Source of the DNA: Temperatibacter marinus
GTDB lineage: Bacteria > Pseudomonadota > Alphaproteobacteria > Sphingomonadales > Kordiimonadaceae
Assembly: GCF_031598375.1 (NCBI RefSeq)
Contig: NZ_CP123872.1
Coordinates: 186,001 to 250,000, forward strand
Direction of reading: 5' to 3'
Length of the DNA: 64,000 nt
In this document: piece by piece, positions 60,038 to 64,000 of the stretch
Numbering within the stretch: position 1 is the stretch's first letter
Layout of the letters: each line of letters starts with the position of its first letter
Notes under the pieces: generated by a model
Database searches by the model: none
The model's input: the letters and a program-made list of their open reading frames with translations, nothing else
What the model was told of the DNA's origin: nothing
Position numbers and translations under genes: made by a program

Positions 60038-61057
60038 TTATTTGACATGCCAGGTTTGTCCGCCGAGGACGATGTCTTTAATAGATCTTTTCTTTTTCTG
60101 CCTTGCGTGGTCGATTTGGGCGTGGACAGCACGCTCATAAGAAAGGTCGACGCTTTCTTGATACAAGACGCCCATAGCCACAGGCTCTCCGTCTCCCGCT
60201 CCGAGTTCTGCCAGCAAGCGTGCGATCCCTATATGGCTTTCATCGTGGGTTAAAACATCCTCTTGTGTGATATTATTTTCGCCGATGGTGACCACTTTCA
60301 GGCTGAAGCTATCCATATCAAAGACAATGCCTTTGTTCCCTTCTTTCCCGAAGATCATCTTTTCCCCATGCTCCAGAAGCAACTGTTTGTCTTGGGCGGT
60401 TTTCTTATCCGTAATATCGGACCATGCATCATCATTATAGACGATACAATTTTGCAAGATCTCAACAAAAGCAGCGCCTTTATATTGGTGTGCGGCTTTG
60501 AAGACACCAGGCATATGTTTTTGGGCTGTATCCACTGTCCGTGCGACAAACTTAGCCCCGCAGCCAAGCGCAAAGTTAATCGGATTAAGGCTGGGATCCA
60601 CAGACCCCATAGGAGTAGACGGGGTCTTAATCCCAACTTCTGAGGTGGGACTATATTGTCCTTTGGTCAGGCCATAAATCTTGTTGTTAAACAACAGAAT
60701 ATTCAGGTCCACATTCCGCCGCAGCGCATGCAGTGTATGGTTCCCCCCAATGGAAAGACCATCCCCGTCGCCTGTGATCAACCAAACATCAAGATCTGGA
60801 TTTGCCAACTTAAGCCCGGTCGCTACCGCGGGGGCTCGACCATGAATGGTATGGAACCCATAGGTGTTCATATAGTAAGGGAACCGGCTCGAACAGCCAA
60901 TGCCAGAGACAAAGACTGTATTCTCGAGCGTCGCGCCCATCTCAGGCAAGGTTCTCTGCATACATTTTAAAATCGCATAGTCTCCGCAACCCGGACACCA
61001 TCTGACTTCTTGATCACTGGTAAAATCTTTAATGGTTAGTGGTGATTGATCTGTCAT
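60038..61057 (-). CDS. korB: 2-oxoacid:ferredoxin oxidoreductase, beta subunit
   Basis: 339 residues of the KorB/OorB type that binds TPP and a [4Fe-4S] cluster. CPGCG (21-25), the TPP motif GDGDG (96-100) with NNKIYG (124-129) and LTKGQYSPTS, and the HGRAPAVATGLK block are all present. The subunit lacks an extra ferredoxin domain. With the alpha subunit (13-base gap) it forms a 2-oxoglutarate or 2-oxoacid ferredoxin oxidoreductase; 2-oxoglutarate is the usual substrate of this branch. A strong GGGGAGGGGAG ribosome site precedes the start. Ferredoxin is not encoded here. Confidence 0.9.
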   Translation of the reverse strand: MTDQSPLTIKDFTSDQEVRWCPGCGDYAILKCMQRTLPEMGATLENTVFVSGIGCSSRFPYYMNTYGFHTIHGRAPAVATGLKLANPDLDVWLITGDGDGLSIGGNHTLHALRRNVDLNILLFNNKIYGLTKGQYSPTSEVGIKTPSTPMGSVDPSLNPINFALGCGAKFVARTVDTAQKHMPGVFKAAHQYKGAAFVEILQNCIVYNDDAWSDITDKKTAQDKQLLLEHGEKMIFGKEGNKGIVFDMDSFSLKVVTIGENNITQEDVLTHDESHIGIARLLAELGAGDGEPVAMGVLYQESVDLSYERAVHAQIDHARQKKKRSIKDIVLGGQTWHVK

Positions 61058-61070
61058 CGTCTCCCCTCCC

Positions 61071-62924
61071 CTATGCCTTCTCTGAGGCGAGATCGCGAAT
61101 AGCGTTCAGCACTTCAGTAATTTTAAATGGTTGGCCCGATACCTTATTCAACGGCTGGGCATCAATAAAGAAACGATCGCGGATCACTGTTTTCAGTTGA
61201 CCCGTATTCATTTCAGGGATCAGAACATGATCAAAGGATTTCAATAAAGCATCCGTATTCGACGGCATCGGATTCAGATGACGGAAGTGTACATGGCTCA
61301 CATCCACTCCTTCTGACCGAGCAATCTTCACCGCTTCCTCAATCGGACCAAAGGTCGATCCCCATCCCACAACACCTATCCGAGCACCCGCGCTGCCCGT
61401 CGAAGGCTCTAAAGGCGGAATTTCCCGCGCAATACCCGCAACTTTCGCCGCTCTGACATCCGTCATCTTCTGGTGGTTCGCAGGGTCGTAAGAGATATGA
61501 CCCGTATCATAGCTTTTCTCAATCCCGCCAATTCTGTGCATACATCCTGGCGTCCCCGGCTTCGCCCAGTTCCGTGCTAGCGAAAGATCATCCCGCTGAT
61601 AAGGGTTAAACTCCCCGTCCTCTGGGGCCGACGCAAACGCCACCTCAAATGGCTCAAGCGCTTCCATATCCGGTAACTTCCAAGGCTCCGCAGCATTCGC
61701 AATAAAGCCATCCGACAGTAAAATAACCGGCGTCATATATTTGAGCGCAATCCGACATGCCTCAATGGCTGTCTCAAAGCAATCCGCAGGAGAGCGGGTC
61801 GCGAGCACCGGCAAAGGCGCATCCCCGTTCCGGCCGTATATGGCTTGGTACAAGTCAGACTGTTCCGTCTTGGTCGGTAACCCCGTTGATGGACCTCCGC
61901 GCTGGACATTCACAACAACCAAAGGCAATTCCGTAGAAATCGCTAACCCAAGCGCTTCCCCCTTAAGAGCAATCCCAGGGCCTGACGAAGATGTCACCCC
62001 CAGAGCCCCGCCAAAAGCAGCCCCCAAGGCCGCACAGACTGCCGCAATCTCATCCTCCGCCTGGAACGTCAGAATGCCAAGGTCTTTCAACGACGAAAGC
62101 GTATGTAAAACGGGAGAGGCCGGCGTAATCGGGTAAGACCCAAGAACAATATCCAATCCAGACAATTCTCCGCCCGCTGCCAAGCCCCAAGACAAAGCCT
62201 CAGAACCCGTCACCGTCTTATAAAGACCCGGCTCTTGCTTCACTGCACCAATGTGATACCGCTTTATACTGGTGGATAACTCAGCCGTTTCTCCATAAGC
62301 ATGCCCCGCATTCAATGCCGCAATATTCGCTGCCGCAATCTCAGGCTTTTTAGCGAACTTCTTCTCAAGCCAATCCGTAACCGGCGCTCTGCTGCGGTCA
62401 AACATCCAAAGCATCAACCCCAGCATATACATATTCTTTGAACGCAGCGCATCCTTGTTCCCAAGGCCAAACTCTTTCACTGATTCAACCGTCTGCTTAG
62501 ACGCATCCAACGTGATCAGCTGATAATCTTCAAGACAACCATCCTCAAGGGGATTCGTCTCATAACCCGCTTTTTGAAGATTCCTCTTGGTGAAACTGCC
62601 CGCATCAACAACCAACAAACCACCCCGCCGAAGATTATCCAAAGAGACCTTCAACGCCGCAGGGTTCATCGCAACCAAAACATCAGGCTCATCACCTATC
62701 GTCTTAATCGATTTAGCACCAAAATTAATTTGAAACGCAGACACCCCAAACGTCGTCCCAACAGGGGCGCGGATTTCCGCAGGGAAATCTGGAAATGTCG
62801 CTAAGTCTGAGCCCGAAAGCGCAGTAGAGTTCGTAAATTGGCTGCCGGTCAGCTGCATTCCGTCACCAGAATCACCTGCAAACCGAACCACCGCAGATTC
62901 TAAAATCTGGACGTCCGTTGTCAT
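61071..62924 (-). CDS. korA: 2-oxoacid:ferredoxin oxidoreductase, alpha subunit (fused gamma-alpha)
   Basis: 617 residues. The N-terminal gamma domain (about 10-200, VVRFAGDSGDGMQLTG) is fused to the alpha pyrimidine-binding and C-terminal domains (about 230-610): YPITPASPVLH, EDEIAAVCAALGAAFGG, SSSGPGIALKGEALG and QRGGPSTGLPTKTEQSDL, the typical KorA set. The coding sequence is visibly richer in G and C than its neighbours, as is korB. AAGGAAA precedes the ATG. A Crp-type palindrome is centred 142 bases upstream. The enzyme oxidatively decarboxylates a 2-oxo acid with CoA and reduces ferredoxin. Confidence 0.9.
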   Translation of the reverse strand: MTTDVQILESAVVRFAGDSGDGMQLTGSQFTNSTALSGSDLATFPDFPAEIRAPVGTTFGVSAFQINFGAKSIKTIGDEPDVLVAMNPAALKVSLDNLRRGGLLVVDAGSFTKRNLQKAGYETNPLEDGCLEDYQLITLDASKQTVESVKEFGLGNKDALRSKNMYMLGLMLWMFDRSRAPVTDWLEKKFAKKPEIAAANIAALNAGHAYGETAELSTSIKRYHIGAVKQEPGLYKTVTGSEALSWGLAAGGELSGLDIVLGSYPITPASPVLHTLSSLKDLGILTFQAEDEIAAVCAALGAAFGGALGVTSSSGPGIALKGEALGLAISTELPLVVVNVQRGGPSTGLPTKTEQSDLYQAIYGRNGDAPLPVLATRSPADCFETAIEACRIALKYMTPVILLSDGFIANAAEPWKLPDMEALEPFEVAFASAPEDGEFNPYQRDDLSLARNWAKPGTPGCMHRIGGIEKSYDTGHISYDPANHQKMTDVRAAKVAGIAREIPPLEPSTGSAGARIGVVGWGSTFGPIEEAVKIARSEGVDVSHVHFRHLNPMPSNTDALLKSFDHVLIPEMNTGQLKTVIRDRFFIDAQPLNKVSGQPFKITEVLNAIRDLASEKA

Positions 62925-63329
62925 AGTATTTTCCTTGTCATACCTTTTTGGGTCATGTGAATAAACACAATGCCCGAGAGGCCTTTACAGAACCAGGCAA
63001 CCTGTCCCGATCCCTTATTAAAGTTAAATTGACTGTGACCTGTGCTTGAATATAATTCTGTCAACTAGTTTACACCTCATATCCCCTCTTACCGTCACTG
63101 CTCAAGTGAGGCCATCAACAATGAAGGCGTCAAGAGGCCGAACATCTTTCACAGCAAAAACATCATCGAATATAGCCATAGAAGGACAGTATCCATCCTA
63201 AAAAATAAACATTCTTGAATTTAAAATAGACGATGCTTAGAAATATATGCATATATAATTCAAGCAGTTATTGAGAGTATTTTGTACATTTACGGGCTAT
63301 CCACTTGGGATTAATTTTAGAAAGATTGT
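62925..63329. other. Intergenic region between korA and the glycosyltransferase
   Basis: 405 bases with no credible gene. It holds the korA promoter region, with a Crp-type palindrome at 63059-63074, and the presumed promoter of the rightward glycosyltransferase in AT-rich sequence after about 63200. A short open frame at 63271 is out of frame with the glycosyltransferase and lacks support. Confidence 0.55.
63059..63074. promoter_or_regulatory. Crp/Fnr-type palindrome upstream of korA
   Basis: TGTCAACTAGTTTACA fits TGTCA-N6-TGACA with one mismatch in the right arm. The centre is 142.5 bases from the korA start, identical to the spacing of the site upstream of the TonB receptor. Confidence 0.55.
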
Positions 63330-64000
63330 ATGTTTACTGTTGTCATTAATGTCTACAATAGAGCCTCTCTCATTGAAGAAACCCTCCATTCAATTTTTAA
63401 TCAAACACAGCCCGCGCAAGAAATTGTCGTTGTTAACGATGGATCAACTGACAATTCATTAGAGATCCTTGAAAAATATTCGGACAGAATAAAACTGTTT
63501 ACAATTGAGAATGTGGGGTGTGGGACTTCGCGGAAAAAAGCCATTGAATATAGTGACCCTTCAATTCCCTGGATCACTTTTTGTGATAGTGATGATTTAT
63601 GGAAACCAAATCACCTAGAGACCATAGCAGCCTTGATCACCGATACACCTGAAGCCAGCGTCGTCGCAACAGATTTTGATACATTTGGTAAGGACGAGAA
63701 TAGAGGATATTTCCACCTACGATCCATCCCCAAAAAATGGTGGGCAGGCTATGCCTCGATGATTAAAGAAGATGTTTATCTTTTACCAGCGCCTTTTCTA
63801 CCTCTTTTAGAGCATAATCCGCTTGTGATCACCACGATGGCTATAAAAAGGGACATCTATGAGAAATGCGGTGGCATTAATGAAAGCTTTTCGAGGTATC
63901 AAGCAGAAGATTCAGACCTAACGCGGCGCCTAGCCCTCGCCAATCACCCCTTTGTCCTTTCCCTAGCTCATACGGTTCGCCTCAGAAGAGACGGCAGCAA
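63330..64000 (+). CDS. Family 2 glycosyltransferase, N-terminal part (runs off the window)
   Basis: About 223 residues from ATG 63330-63332, continuing past the right edge. It shows the GT-A fold start FTVVINVYNRASLIEETLHS, then EIVVVNDGSTDNS and the DSDDLW motif (DXD metal site), and a later AEDSDLTRRLA block with the catalytic-region acid. This is a GT2 enzyme that transfers a sugar from a nucleotide donor, commonly to surface polysaccharides or lipids. The ribosome site (GAAAG) is weak. Nothing to the right can be seen to define its pathway. Confidence 0.85.
   Translation, partial: MFTVVINVYNRASLIEETLHSIFNQTQPAQEIVVVNDGSTDNSLEILEKYSDRIKLFTIENVGCGTSRKKAIEYSDPSIPWITFCDSDDLWKPNHLETIAALITDTPEASVVATDFDTFGKDENRGYFHLRSIPKKWWAGYASMIKEDVYLLPAPFLPLLEHNPLVITTMAIKRDIYEKCGGINESFSRYQAEDSDLTRRLALANHPFVLSLAHTVRLRRDGS

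Noticed and set aside
60263-60643. 126-residue plus-strand open frame antisense to korB
   Set aside because: The minus-strand korB frame carries all catalytic motifs; this frame has no recognisable domain.
61741-62136. 131-residue plus-strand open frame antisense to korA
   Set aside because: Shadow of the GC-rich korA codons; no family resemblance.
63271-63462. 63-residue plus-strand open frame near the right edge
   Set aside because: It overlaps, in another frame, the glycosyltransferase start at 63330, which has clear GT2 motifs.

Overview
The window is a chromosomal stretch, AT-leaning by eye, from what looks like a marine-type alphaproteobacterium. The evidence is the gene content: TonB-dependent receptors, a GcvA-type LysR, a BetI-type TetR, a carnitine-type BKACE/thioesterase pair, GMC and PYROXD2-like oxidoreductases, and a KorAB 2-oxoacid:ferredoxin oxidoreductase. 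The taxonomic call is inference. I found no rRNA, tRNA, CRISPR array, insertion sequence or prophage gene.

Layout. 1-5122: end of an unknown gene, an M20 peptidase, then a TPP-dependent decarboxylase/synthase-like enzyme followed by a split aconitase-X (large and swivel subunits). 5341-7731: a long secreted serine hydrolase. 7754-14275: a BetI-type TetR divergent from two tandem PYROXD2-like flavoproteins, a GcvT-fold methyltransferase and a Rieske oxygenase, which reads as an oxidative demethylation operon. 14453-15655: a ChaN-like protein.

15774-29402 (minus strand) is the most unusual region. A 2533-residue surface protein with an N-terminal LEPR-type motif and an array of ten nearly identical 306-bp repeats is followed in one direction by a TolC-type lipoprotein, a small HlyD-type adaptor, a GAF-HlyD fusion and an M50 site-2-protease-HlyD fusion with a PqqD-like N terminus. 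There is no ABC transporter gene. I propose an export system for the giant protein in which the M50-HlyD protein holds the inner-membrane position.

29846-38310: a LysR, an acyltransferase, a GMC dehydrogenase with its Tat-exported small subunit, a sugar-type MFS carrier and a 3-keto-glycoside hydrolase-like (DUF1080) protein, together a plausible 3-keto-sugar pathway; then a polysaccharide deacetylase and a cdhC/cdhB-like carnitine pair (continuing to 39224). 39581-46058: small and regulatory genes, including a membrane LytTR regulator with a well-matched LytTR direct-repeat site in front of it. 46059-46824 is a gene-free stretch with several perfect hairpins. 46825-49500: a small periplasmic protein and a TonB receptor.

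49681-62924: an operon running TonB receptor, acyl-CoA ligase, MFS, DsbA/HCCA-type isomerase and PAS protein; a Crp/Fnr regulator; a FrdAB/SdhAB-like soluble pair; and KorAB. Three palindromes of the form TGTCA-N6-TGACA (two with one mismatch) lie upstream of the TonB receptor, between the Crp gene and the FrdA-like gene, and upstream of korA. They suggest one regulon. 63330 to the end is the start of a family 2 glycosyltransferase.
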